Part shown: positions 17,453-25,781 of the stretch, in pieces
Numbering within the stretch: position 1 is the stretch's first letter
How the letters are laid out: the number at the start of each line of letters is the position of its first letter
Source of the DNA: an uncultured Poribacteria bacterium
Lineage (GTDB): Bacteria > Poribacteria > WGA-4E > WGA-3G
Direction of reading: 5' to 3'
Assembly (NCBI GenBank): GCA_951812525.1
Contig: OX638316.1
Coordinates: 3,094,506 to 3,158,505 of the forward strand
DNA length: 64,000 nucleotides
Notes under the pieces: model-generated
The model's input: the letters and a program-made list of their open reading frames with translations, nothing else
The model's database searches: none
Told to the model about the DNA's origin: nothing
Made by a program: the position numbers and the translations under genes

Positions 17453-19150
17453 TCAATATAACACATGCACCCGATTCTTCCCGCGCAGTGTTTCATCTGG
17501 CATTGCGATAGGGACCTCAACGACAACAATAAGCGCGCCATCTGCACTCATCGCAAGCGTATCATAAGGGAGTTGTCCCTCTGTGCGGTAGGTATACAGG
17601 TATTTCGATAAACCGCTGCCCTCTGTTGTCAAGTCGAACACGGACACACCGTGTAGGCTTTCATTTGGATCCTGAGCACGCTTGGAAACAGATAACAGAG
17701 CATAGCGATCCTCCGCGTCGATGCGTAAGCCTTGTGGCATGTTCTCAACTTGCCACTGCCAGGCTTTTTCACCAGTCCACGAATAAGCGAATAGCGTCAT
17801 CCCATTTGGATGTGATGCCGAAGGACGTTGTGCGCCTTTTCGGAGATGGTAGGGGATGTATGTATCGCCAGTGACGAAGAGTGCCGCAGCATCCGTCGCG
17901 CCGATTGTTCCTGAAGTCGCGACGATGGGGATACCGCTCACCTCTAACGGTGTTGTCAAGTTCTCGCTCCATATCGGATCGGGCTTATCGACATCGAAAA
18001 TGAATGCGCGTCCGTCGTCTGTTGCGACGTTGATGAACCTACCATCGGGTGACACGCTCACCCCACGCCAAAACGTGACCTGTGCGAAGTATGGTGCTAA
18101 AGGATTAATATCGGTGTGCCATTTTTCTCTGCCATCTTCGGCGTTAAGGAGAACGAGTTTTCCGTTGCCAGCACCGTTTTCACCCGCCGCACCTTGTAAA
18201 TTGTGTCCTGCATCTGTTACAAGTGCGAGCGTTTCGCCGTCCGCGCTTACGTCAAACCAGCGTATGATCCTTGAAGTCGCGCTGTCGTGGGGCCATTTCC
18301 AGATAACTTTTCCCGTTTCGCTGTCCAGTCTATAAAGCTGGGACTTCTTACGTGGCGTATTGTCTTCTGTCCACGAATGTACGCTCGCAACCAAGAGGTC
18401 GCCGTTCGCCAGTGTTCGCATACAAGATGGACCTGGGTAGCTTACCCATGCATAGACACTACCTGGGTCGCTCGGCGTGGAGGTTTCGATGTCGTCAGCG
18501 GTACGATATTTCCAGCGAAGTGTCGGTGTGTCGCCTGTGAGATCGTAGCAGTAGATGAATCCGTCTGCTGCTTGTTCTCCGACGTAGAGTAAGGTATTAT
18601 CAGGACTGAACGCCATACGCCTCACATAACCTTCCGAGATACGAGTTTTCCAAAGCGTTTCACCCGTGATCGGTTGGAGGATCGCGAGGTGTCCGCTGTT
18701 CGTCGCAACCGCCAATTTCTCTGTGTTGGGTGCGTTTCCATCCCCTAAGGCGATTGCGGATGGCGTTGCGGGTTGACGAAGGTTTTCCATCAAAGATAGC
18801 AGCCCATCTAATTCAACAGTACGTATCAGATAGGGTTCAGACTTCAGCGGTGAAGTTACCGTTGTTTCGCTATCACTCAGGCGGAATTGGTAATTTTGGT
18901 TCGGTTGCCATGCGAATTGAAGTAGAACACGGTTGGCATCAATGCGTTGGGTTATAGGTGTCTCGACTAACGTGTGCGTTGTACCGTTGGAGATCGTCGC
19001 GACATTGGTTTCACCTTCAACGCCGTTTTTGGATTGAACTTCAAGGATGACACCTGTTCGTACCCACGTGACACCGATATCGGCTGTCACAAGACTGATG
19101 GGCGACACAATAAACAGGCAGAGTAAACTAAAAAATTGAATTCGCTTCAT
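17453..19150 (-). CDS. Secreted PQQ/WD40-like beta-propeller protein
   Basis: 565 residues with a signal peptide (MKRIQFFSLLCLFIVSPISL) and AAGGAA before the ATG. Residues about 25-105 form a beta domain with the pattern QFAWQPNQNYQFRLSDSETT, resembling the N-terminal domain of the upstream lipoprotein. From about residue 130 there are PQQ/WD-like propeller blades (GHLAILQPITGETLWKTRIS; NGKLVLLNAEDGREKW; GRAFIFDVDKPDPIW). It lies third behind the cobalamin riboswitch, 116 bp after the lipoprotein gene, so co-regulation is likely but not certain. No enzymatic residues are evident; an extracytoplasmic binding or scaffold role is inferred. Confidence 0.75.
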   Translation of the reverse strand: MKRIQFFSLLCLFIVSPISLVTADIGVTWVRTGVILEVQSKNGVEGETNVATISNGTTHTLVETPITQRIDANRVLLQFAWQPNQNYQFRLSDSETTVTSPLKSEPYLIRTVELDGLLSLMENLRQPATPSAIALGDGNAPNTEKLAVATNSGHLAILQPITGETLWKTRISEGYVRRMAFSPDNTLLYVGEQAADGFIYCYDLTGDTPTLRWKYRTADDIETSTPSDPGSVYAWVSYPGPSCMRTLANGDLLVASVHSWTEDNTPRKKSQLYRLDSETGKVIWKWPHDSATSRIIRWFDVSADGETLALVTDAGHNLQGAAGENGAGNGKLVLLNAEDGREKWHTDINPLAPYFAQVTFWRGVSVSPDGRFINVATDDGRAFIFDVDKPDPIWSENLTTPLEVSGIPIVATSGTIGATDAAALFVTGDTYIPYHLRKGAQRPSASHPNGMTLFAYSWTGEKAWQWQVENMPQGLRIDAEDRYALLSVSKRAQDPNESLHGVSVFDLTTEGSGLSKYLYTYRTEGQLPYDTLAMSADGALIVVVEVPIAMPDETLRGKNRVHVLY

Positions 19151-19266
19151 TAATGTATTCCTTATGTTATGGATTTTCCACGTTGTTCGAGTCGCGGATT
19201 GTAAGGGTTTTTATGTATGACTCGGTATGGTCCGGAAACTGTCCTACCAGTCTTGGGTGTGATGGT

Positions 19267-21219
19267 TTAATCCGCCACACGCCAAAGCCCGCGCCCTAAT
19301 CTTGCCCCGAGTAGTACGCCGATAAATGTATAGACGAATCCCTCTATTAGAATCCGAAGAATAATATACCAATCGGCGAAAAAAAGCCGATAGAACAGTA
19401 TAGAGAGTTGGAAATCGACATAAACAGCAACGGCATCACAAACACCTAACACGACTGCCCATGTGAACAGGCTGCGTCTTCGCACGAACAGAAAGCCTGT
19501 TTCTAACAGTAGAACACTTGTACCGGTAAAAACGATCGCCATCGGTGTGAACAGTCCGAATGTCACGCCGCTGAGAAGTAAACGCACCGCAGAAACGAGC
19601 AAAATGACACCACTACCTTTGCTATATGACTTTGCGTTGGAGCGCGCTGTACTTTCCGGGTCGCCGCTAATATAAATTAACAAAGCCGTTAGCAGTGCGT
19701 AGTAGAGCGTCTCATTTATCAAGCCCGTCAATAATACAGAAACCGGTCCGAGTACGGCACGAATTAAGTTGAGAAACAGCGTCGATGGAACCATTACTGC
19801 CACAAATACGGTCGTACCAAAGAGAGCGATGACGATGAGTTGCTTCGTTGTGAAACCGGCGAACAGCTGCTTGTGCAACTTTAGGATGACTGCCAATCCG
19901 ATGCTACTACTAATGATTGCCAACAGGCTAACGAGCAGTGCCTGTTGGTTTGGAACAATCAAGCGCAGGGGGCGTTCTTCGCGTAGAATCGTTGTGTCGC
20001 TTCCCCAAACCTTCACCGCAATATCGCGCGTGTACTCGCCAGGAGTCGCCTGTTCTGGCTTTCCCTGCTTTAGGTAAATCGTATGAAAATAGATAGGTAG
20101 CGGAATCTCAGTCACTTCGCCTCCGGGCAGACTCGCAAAGGCAACGCTCTGGTTTGTACCTCCGTTCGTTGATTCGGGTGGTGCGAGAAATGCTACTGCT
20201 TCACCGCTCTTTATATCCCTATTGGTCGATGATACAACCACATGGATAGTTTCTTCGCTTTGATTATGGAGTCGAACGGTCTGATAGGTTACCGGCTCGT
20301 ATGGATTCCTCTGTGATGTTCCGAGCCAACTGAATAATGGACGTGAATAATAGATGGTATCCTCTCGCTGCTTCGGATCTGCTGTACCTGTTGCGTCTGA
20401 GGGCATTTCGATTGATGCTATCGAGAGATATTCAGCAATCTCTGAAACGGTTGCCACGCGCAACTGCACGGTTGCTTGCTGTTCCCAGGTCTGCCCTGCA
20501 TCGGTTGTGAAGTGGACAACTCCTGAAATTTCTTGACTGTTAGTGGCACTTAGTGTGGAGGTCTTCAGAACTAACTCACGATACCAGACCTCCGATGCGA
20601 CGCGAAATCTACCAGTTGTAGAGAGGCATACGCCAGCATCAGTTCTTTCAGCCTTCCAGTCTGTCGGCAAACGGGCAACAGTTAGTGCCGGTGGCAGACA
20701 AAGTTCGACATCAAAGGTTGCTGGTGTTTTTCCATTTGTGACAAGGACAGTCGCTGTCATTTCACTCTCGTCCAAGACAAGCGCAACTTGGTCGTCGCTT
20801 GACACGTTCCCTGTATCCGGTTGGGTCGCGATGCCGTAAGGGATAGCGATTTCTAAATTGCCCTGTGTATATGTCCGCGGAGCAGTTACCGTTTGAACAT
20901 CTACATCACCCGTAGATAAGATCGCTTCAAACCTATAGGTTTCCCCTTCATTCCACTCAAAATAGAGCGATTCTGTCTGCCGAGGCGATGTGGGAAAATT
21001 GAGTTGTGCAACCATTACGCTGTCGGAATTAAACGCATTCAGCCGCTGTATCGGTGCTTCTGCACCCAATTGTGCCTTTGCCCCTAATGAAAAGAACGTC
21101 ACATTCCATGAGAACGGCTCCTCTTTGGGTTCTGAAGCGCAGCTGATCAACAAAAGGAGGAGTGGTAGATACCAGCAAACCCTCTCTATTGCTGTGGTCC
21201 GATCCAGAGAACGCTTCAT
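19267..21219 (-). CDS. Lipoprotein fused to an ECF-S-like polytopic membrane domain
   Basis: 650 residues from the ATG at 21219 (AAAGGAAG just upstream; the longer frame lacks one). A lipoprotein signal ends in LLLLLISC with Cys27 as the lipid anchor. An extracytoplasmic beta-rich region runs to about residue 420. After a first transmembrane segment (LLVSLLAIISSSIGLAVIL), six further hydrophobic segments follow, including ALFGTTVFVAVMVPSTLFLN and RLLLSGVTFGLFTPMAIVF. Their number and spacing recall substrate-binding S components of ECF vitamin transporters (CbrT, YkoE types). Its place behind a cobalamin riboswitch suggests cobalamin or a precursor as substrate. This is inference: no ECF ATPase or T component is in the window. 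Confidence 0.6.
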   Translation of the reverse strand: MKRSLDRTTAIERVCWYLPLLLLLISCASEPKEEPFSWNVTFFSLGAKAQLGAEAPIQRLNAFNSDSVMVAQLNFPTSPRQTESLYFEWNEGETYRFEAILSTGDVDVQTVTAPRTYTQGNLEIAIPYGIATQPDTGNVSSDDQVALVLDESEMTATVLVTNGKTPATFDVELCLPPALTVARLPTDWKAERTDAGVCLSTTGRFRVASEVWYRELVLKTSTLSATNSQEISGVVHFTTDAGQTWEQQATVQLRVATVSEIAEYLSIASIEMPSDATGTADPKQREDTIYYSRPLFSWLGTSQRNPYEPVTYQTVRLHNQSEETIHVVVSSTNRDIKSGEAVAFLAPPESTNGGTNQSVAFASLPGGEVTEIPLPIYFHTIYLKQGKPEQATPGEYTRDIAVKVWGSDTTILREERPLRLIVPNQQALLVSLLAIISSSIGLAVILKLHKQLFAGFTTKQLIVIALFGTTVFVAVMVPSTLFLNLIRAVLGPVSVLLTGLINETLYYALLTALLIYISGDPESTARSNAKSYSKGSGVILLVSAVRLLLSGVTFGLFTPMAIVFTGTSVLLLETGFLFVRRRSLFTWAVVLGVCDAVAVYVDFQLSILFYRLFFADWYIILRILIEGFVYTFIGVLLGARLGRGLWRVAD

Positions 21220-21276
21220 ACAACTTCCTTTGAGAGCACCCATACCGTTGCCCGTTTCTTGGCATTGAAAGTAAAT

Positions 21277-21305
21277 ACAGGCGCGGTTTACAGCCGCGCC
21301 CGCGA
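21277..21305. repeat. Palindromic repeat, GGCGCGG variant
   Basis: The sequence ACAGGCGCGG-TTTACAG-CCGCGCC lies between the dockerin-propeller gene and the lipoprotein gene. It has the same build as the CCTGTAGG-type elements, with a different stem. It could slow or partly stop transcription between the two genes, but there is no T-tract. Confidence 0.6.
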
Positions 21306-21316
21306 ATGTTCAGTTG

Positions 21317-22660
21317 TTAGAGTCCCTGACCTATCAGTACTAAATCAAGAACGTTGACGACTTCGTCTCCATTGACATCAGCGACTAATCCGGGACCCAC
21401 ATCTCCTAAGAACCGGCTCGCGACTACTAAATCTGCTGCGTTAACAAATCCGTCGTTATTTACATCTTCACGACGCCGGATAATCTGGGCAAATGCCAGA
21501 ATAGAGCCCCCTGGACCAACGCGATAGGTTTGTAGAAGAGACGCATCTACGACATCCATGACGCGAACGAAATCCTGTCCACCACCCGACCAGTCAGGTG
21601 TAACGATATAGAGGTTTCCATCCGGCGCGAAGGACAGGGAACCGCCAATAGGGGCATCTGCGTCGTTGCTGAAGTTAGCAATCGAATCATCTTCGTCCCG
21701 GATCCAGTCTTGTGCTGCGACATCGTAGATAAGCAATCCGGGTTTTTGCCAACTGCCTTGGATAAACAGTTGTTTTTGGGCATTGAGGGCGAAGGAACCA
21801 GGTGTCAGTTTGAGTTTAACCGTTTCGATAACCTCGTCACTGCCTGCGTCGATCAGAACGAGATGTCCGAGAATGTCATTGTAATTACCCGTTGTTTTGA
21901 CGATAACAGTGGAGTCCCCATCGTTAACGATTCCGCTTGCGTTCGTTGGCACCGGAATGGATTTCAACACGATGTCTGTTTCTGTATCAATCACTGTGAC
22001 AGTGCTATCGTAATAGATGGTTTTCCCTTCAACTGGATCCCACTCCCATGCCGGATTCGAGACGTATGCTTTCCCGTTCAGGAGTGTGATCCCGGACGGT
22101 TTGTTGAAGGAGCCAGTAAGGATCTTTGTCACATTGCGATTAGGGATGTCAACGACATGCACCTCATGTGCCGCTGCACAGGTAACATACATCTTGGTAT
22201 CGTCGATCAGAGCGATTTGCTGAGGGGTCGCACCAGCCTGAATCGGAATTTCACCCACAATCTCTCGGTCTTCCAAGTTGATAATCAAGATATTGTCGCC
22301 AGAGCTTGCGGCACCAGTAATGGGTAAGTTAAATGTCGGGATATAGGCGAGATGTCCATGAGTGAAAAGACCAACTGCACGTCTTCGGTTAAGTGGCTCA
22401 ATGCCGATACGGATTATCTCATTGTCGACAGCCCGATTTTCGTTCGGTTCCATCAGATCAATGAGTGAGAGTGAAGCGGTGATACCCAAGTCGGGGTGCG
22501 TCAGGGCATTTATGACCACCGCCAGGTCTTGAACCTCTGTTTGACTAAGTGCGGGACCAACGAGGAGTGTGAGGAGTAATACACCTGTGAGTAAAAGTGA
22601 GAGTGGTGTGTGACGTGGTGAACACGAGAAATGCCGCCATGAGAAAAAAACTTTGTTCAT
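21317..22660 (-). CDS. Secreted YncE/BtuG-like beta-propeller with C-terminal dockerin
   Basis: 447 residues with a signal peptide (LSLLLTGVLLLTLLVGPALS, about residues 20-39). Residues about 80-390 form a YncE-like propeller of repeated blades such as DNILIINLEDREIVGEIPIQ, HEVHVVDIPNRNVTKI, and TVTVIDTETDIVLKSIPVP. The C-terminus has two dockerin-I calcium loops (DVNNDGFVNAADLVV and DVNGDEVVNVLDLVL). GGAGG precedes the ATG. The gene directly follows a cobalamin riboswitch with a terminator. In Bacteroides, BtuG is a surface seven-bladed propeller that binds B12 very tightly under the same type of control, so a B12-capture role is inferred. Dockerin presumably attaches it to a partner, but no cohesin is seen here. 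Confidence 0.75.
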   Translation of the reverse strand: MNKVFFSWRHFSCSPRHTPLSLLLTGVLLLTLLVGPALSQTEVQDLAVVINALTHPDLGITASLSLIDLMEPNENRAVDNEIIRIGIEPLNRRRAVGLFTHGHLAYIPTFNLPITGAASSGDNILIINLEDREIVGEIPIQAGATPQQIALIDDTKMYVTCAAAHEVHVVDIPNRNVTKILTGSFNKPSGITLLNGKAYVSNPAWEWDPVEGKTIYYDSTVTVIDTETDIVLKSIPVPTNASGIVNDGDSTVIVKTTGNYNDILGHLVLIDAGSDEVIETVKLKLTPGSFALNAQKQLFIQGSWQKPGLLIYDVAAQDWIRDEDDSIANFSNDADAPIGGSLSFAPDGNLYIVTPDWSGGGQDFVRVMDVVDASLLQTYRVGPGGSILAFAQIIRRREDVNNDGFVNAADLVVASRFLGDVGPGLVADVNGDEVVNVLDLVLIGQGL

Positions 22661-22680
22661 TAAAACCTCCGTAATGAAAC

Positions 22681-22748
22681 AAAAAACCCCTGCTTTCGTG
22701 GCTTTTGTAGCAAGTGTTTGGCTTGCAAGCGGCTCCGAGAAGCAGAGG
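22681..22748 (-). terminator. Expression-platform terminator of the cobalamin riboswitch
   Basis: On the minus strand the arms CCTCTGCTT (22748-22740) and AAGCAGGGG (22695-22687) pair with one G-U and are followed by six T. The long loop contains its own small hairpin (GCTTGCAAGC). It ends about 20 nt before the propeller gene's start, as expected for transcriptional attenuation by the upstream aptamer. Confidence 0.7.
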
Positions 22749-22884
22749 AGGCGGCGACATTCTGTGTGAGTCTTATCCTGTAATTATGTGCGAGAATTTC
22801 ATACCTTATGTTGGTATTTTCTCTCTAGTCTATCAGGATACTGCTGCGCGCTGTTCCACTGCTTTCCCGCGAAAGCAGATATGT

Positions 22885-23106
22885 GAAACGCGATTCAGGC
22901 AGGTCTCCTGACTTCCGATCTTTTAACGTAGTTTGTATCTACAGAAATCCGCTGGACCTTCCCATCAATGCATTGACAGTGGTTTTTTCAGCGGATGCTT
23001 GCCTTCAACAAAGGCAGATCGTTCACAGTGGCGGGGCCGTGGCGGATTTTCACCGCACTTCCCTATTCTCCGGGTTTTCCGGCACCTGAACCTTCAGCTT
23101 ATTCAA
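22885..23106 (-). promoter_or_regulatory. Cobalamin (adenosylcobalamin-type) riboswitch aptamer
   Basis: Read on the minus strand it contains, in order, GGTGCCGGAAAACCCGG, GAATAGGGAAGTGCGGTGAA, CCGCCACGGCCCCGCCACTG and the B12 box AAGTCAGGAGACCTGCC (22914-22898). These are the hallmark conserved segments of the cobalamin riboswitch, in the right order and spacing. It controls the leftward genes from 22660; high B12 is expected to stop transcription at the terminator at 22681-22748. Confidence 0.95.
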
Positions 23107-23120
23107 TTGTCATAGAATAT

Positions 23121-23150
23121 ATTATATCATATTACGCTGTTTATATGCAA
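23121..23150 (-). promoter_or_regulatory. Promoter of the riboswitch transcript
   Basis: On the minus strand a TTGCAT -35 (23150-23145), an 18-bp spacer and a TATAAT -10 (23126-23121) preceded by TGA (extended -10) lie 15-20 bp before the 5' end of the aptamer. Confidence 0.7.
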
Positions 23151-23251
23151 ATTTTTTGTGAAACGTTGGGAATTATCACTTTTCACACCAAGTCTCTATC
23201 CTTTAGGTTGGGGAGTATGTCGATAGTGGAAAAATTTTCTCCCATAAAAAT

Positions 23252-23280
23252 TTGACATCATAGATTCAATGTGGTATTAT
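23252..23280 (+). promoter_or_regulatory. Consensus promoter upstream of hisI
   Basis: A TTGACA -35 (23252-23257), a 17-bp spacer and a TATTAT -10 (23275-23280) point toward hisI. It lies about 340 bp before the hisI start codon, so it first transcribes the structured region at 23287-23567. Confidence 0.8.
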
Positions 23281-23286
23281 TAATAT

Positions 23287-23567
23287 TAGTATCAAAACTC
23301 TACGCCGACAAATGCGAATATTTGACGGTTGCTAATCCTCTGTGAAAAGTGAGAAAAATGATTTTTGTACGTTCACACTCCAGTTTGTATAGCGTATCCA
23401 ACCATTGGCATTGGTGGCGTTCCAATCGCTTGTGGGGGAGTGTGCGCTCAAACGGATAACTGAAATAGAGATTGAAAATCGTTATTTTTCAAATTTCACT
23501 TCTAAAATCTTAAAATCCTGTTGAAGCCTTATGCACACCAATCCCGGAAGCATAAGGTATTTTTTTT
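23287..23567 (+). ncRNA. Structured leader or small RNA upstream of hisI (unclassified)
   Basis: It begins at the predicted start of the promoter at 23252 and ends at an intrinsic terminator. Nested complementary arms can be read: AAGTGA/TCACTT, GAAAAAT/ATTTTTC and CACACTCC/GGAGTGTG. They would give a long rod-like fold about 165 nt in size, reminiscent of 6S RNA or an attenuator. There is no coding potential in the core. The class was not identified; a 6S-like RNA or a hisI leader are the two readings. Confidence 0.45.
23527..23567 (+). terminator. Intrinsic terminator before hisI
   Basis: The arms CCTTATGC (23527-23534) and GCATAAGG (23550-23557) are followed by TATTTTTTTT. It ends about 50 bp before the hisI start, so hisI is reached either by read-through (attenuation) or from another promoter. 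Confidence 0.85.
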
Positions 23568-23620
23568 GCACAACTCGTAGATTTCCAAAGCTTGTTGTTA
23601 TAGTAAAGAGGAGAACCTGC

Positions 23621-24001
23621 ATGAAACTTCTATCTGAACTCAAATATGACCGCGACGGCTTAGTCGCCGCAGTAATCCAGGATTGCACGAATAACGAAAT
23701 CCTGATGGTGGGCTATATGAACGCCGAAGCAATAAAGGAAACACTTACAACTGGTCGCGTCTGCTTCTGGAGCCGTTCCCGCCAAAAACTCTGGATAAAG
23801 GGGGAGACTTCAGGGCATACACAGACGGTTGAGTCTGTGGCAGTCGATTGTGACGGCGATGCCTTGCTGATAAAGGTTACCCAGAAAGTAGCAGCGTGCC
23901 ATACCGGCTATCGCTCCTGTTTCTTCAGGGAAGTCTCCCCCGACGGAGAGTCAACGCGTGTGATAGGTGAAAAGATTTTCGAGGCAGATGCTGTCTATTA
24001 G
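23621..24001 (+). CDS. hisI: Phosphoribosyl-AMP cyclohydrolase
   Basis: 126 residues, the size of a stand-alone HisI domain (not fused to HisE). It opens the adenine ring of phosphoribosyl-AMP in histidine synthesis. Motifs: ILMVGYMNAEA, VCFWSRSRQKLWIKGETSGH, the Mg-binding DCDGDALL, and the zinc-binding ACHTGYRSCF. The start at 23621 has GAGGAG upstream; the longer frame runs through a terminator. No other his gene is nearby, and it precedes trpE on the same strand. Confidence 0.95.
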   Translation: MKLLSELKYDRDGLVAAVIQDCTNNEILMVGYMNAEAIKETLTTGRVCFWSRSRQKLWIKGETSGHTQTVESVAVDCDGDALLIKVTQKVAACHTGYRSCFFREVSPDGESTRVIGEKIFEADAVY

Positions 24002-24020
24002 CCCCCGATGAAAAATATAA

Positions 24021-24064
24021 GGCGAAGGCAGATTATACCATAATGGTACAATCTCGCCGGTTTT
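24021..24064 (+). terminator. Probable intrinsic terminator after hisI
   Basis: An imperfect stem GGCG...AGATTATACCAT / ATGGTACAATCT..CGCC is followed by GGTTTT. It separates hisI from trpE. Confidence 0.55.
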
Positions 24065-24218
24065 CGTATCTTGGCATCCGCTCGAAAATTGTTTGATTAA
24101 GTTTAAAGATAAAAGAAAGCACTGTACGTTGTAGATGCAATTTCCAACCGCTGTTCTTACGATGTCTGGTGCTGTAGAATAAAAAACTGTGATGCTAAAG
24201 ATATGAAAAGGAGCTATG

Positions 24219-25721
24219 ATGTATTATCCCACGTTGGAAGACTTTCGCGAGGAAGCAAAATCAGGAAACACAATACCGGTATATCGATCGATTTTAGCGG
24301 ATATGGAGACACCAGTGTCTGCTTTTTACAAGTTGATGCCAGATAATTATGCGTTCTTGCTCGAAAGCGTTGAAGGTGGTGAAACCCTTGCGCGTTACTC
24401 GTTTTTGGGAAGTCAACCCTCGGTGCTTTTCCATAGTAAAGGGCATCAGGTGACCATTGAGTATTTGGCAAAAGGCGAAACCGTGGTTCAGGAATATGAA
24501 GATCCGCTGAGTGCTCTTGAGGAATTGATGCAGAATTACCGACCTGTTGACAATGCAGAGTTACCAAAATTCCACGGTGGTGCAGTCGGTTATATGACTT
24601 ATGACATGGTGCGTTTCGTCGAGGAGTTGCCGGATGATACGGAAGATGAGATGCAGCTTCCAGATTGCTTTTTTATGATTGCTGAGACGATTTTGATATT
24701 TGATCATGTAAACCATCAGATCAAGGTCGTAGCGAACGCACATATTGATGGAGATGTGGATGCGGCATACACCGATGCTCTGGCGAAAATTGAGGCATTG
24801 GTCAAGAAACTTACAGCTGCTTCCGAAGTGCATTTACACGGGAATAGCGGCGAGGATCAGGAGCAGTATGATAATATTATATCCGACCCTCAATCGAATT
24901 TCACGAAATCCGATTACGAAGCCGCGGTCAGTCGCGCTAAGAAATACATCACTGCAGGCGACATCATCCAGGTTGTGCCTTCGCAGCGGTTCAGTTGTCC
25001 GGTGTCTGTAGACTCGTTCGAGATATATCGGGCGTTGCGAATGGTCAATCCTTCACCGTATATGTATTACCTGAAGCTTGATGGTTTTGACATTGTAGGG
25101 GCATCGCCAGAAATGATGGTTAGGGTAGAGGACGGCATCGTCCAAACGCGTCCAATCGCAGGAACACTCCCGCGCGGTACAACGGCTGAGGAGGACCAGG
25201 AGTTGGAGCAGCAGCTTCTCGCCGATCCGAAGGAACGGGCGGAACACGTAATGCTCGTTGATTTGGGACGGAACGACCTCGGTCGGGTCTGTGAATATCA
25301 CACCGTTGAGGTGACCGACTTTATGATCGTTGAGCGTTTTTCACATGTGATGCACATCGTTTCACACGTTATTGGACGATTACGAGAAGATCTTACGGCT
25401 TTTGATGTGCTGCGCGCCTGTCTACCCGCTGGGACACTCTCTGGTGCACCGAAAATACGCGCAATGGAAATCATTGACGAACTTGAACCGACGCGTCGCG
25501 GTACGTATGGTGGTGCCGTGGGTTACTTTAGTTTCTCCGGGAGTGCCGACACGGCGATTACTATCCGAACTGCGGTTATCAAAGATAACACCGCTTACGT
25601 GCAAGCGGGCGGTGGGATTGTTGCGGATTCGGTGCCTGAAACTGAGTATTATGAGACCGTGAGTAAAGCACGGGCTATGCTCAGTGCTATTGCGTTGGCA
25701 GAACAAGGTTTCTTATTGTAA
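24219..25721 (+). CDS. trpE: Anthranilate synthase component I
   Basis: 500 residues. It makes anthranilate from chorismate using ammonia supplied by TrpG. Tryptophan feedback-site motif LLESVEGGETLARYSFLG; catalytic-domain motifs NPSPYMYYL, ASPEMMVRVEDGIVQTRPIAGT, LVDLGRNDLGRV, GTLSGAPKIRAMEIIDELEP, and RGTYGGAVGYF. Two ATGs are adjacent; the second (24219) has better spacing from AAAAGGAG. trpG follows after 60 bp, an arrangement typical of the Trp pathway. No tryptophan-rich leader was seen in the 150 bp upstream. Confidence 0.95.
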   Translation: MYYPTLEDFREEAKSGNTIPVYRSILADMETPVSAFYKLMPDNYAFLLESVEGGETLARYSFLGSQPSVLFHSKGHQVTIEYLAKGETVVQEYEDPLSALEELMQNYRPVDNAELPKFHGGAVGYMTYDMVRFVEELPDDTEDEMQLPDCFFMIAETILIFDHVNHQIKVVANAHIDGDVDAAYTDALAKIEALVKKLTAASEVHLHGNSGEDQEQYDNIISDPQSNFTKSDYEAAVSRAKKYITAGDIIQVVPSQRFSCPVSVDSFEIYRALRMVNPSPYMYYLKLDGFDIVGASPEMMVRVEDGIVQTRPIAGTLPRGTTAEEDQELEQQLLADPKERAEHVMLVDLGRNDLGRVCEYHTVEVTDFMIVERFSHVMHIVSHVIGRLREDLTAFDVLRACLPAGTLSGAPKIRAMEIIDELEPTRRGTYGGAVGYFSFSGSADTAITIRTAVIKDNTAYVQAGGGIVADSVPETEYYETVSKARAMLSAIALAEQGFLL

Positions 25722-25781
25722 GAGCACCAGGCATTTTTATCGCCGTGGGTTCTGCATCACCCACGCGTAAGGAGCAAAAAG

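Noticed and set aside
23287-23567. Firm identification as 6S RNA
   Set aside because: The rod-like complementarity is suggestive, but I could not match the conserved central bubble, so it is listed only as an unclassified structured RNA.
24065-24218. Tryptophan attenuator leader before trpE
   Set aside because: No short open frame with tandem Trp codons and no competing hairpins were found.
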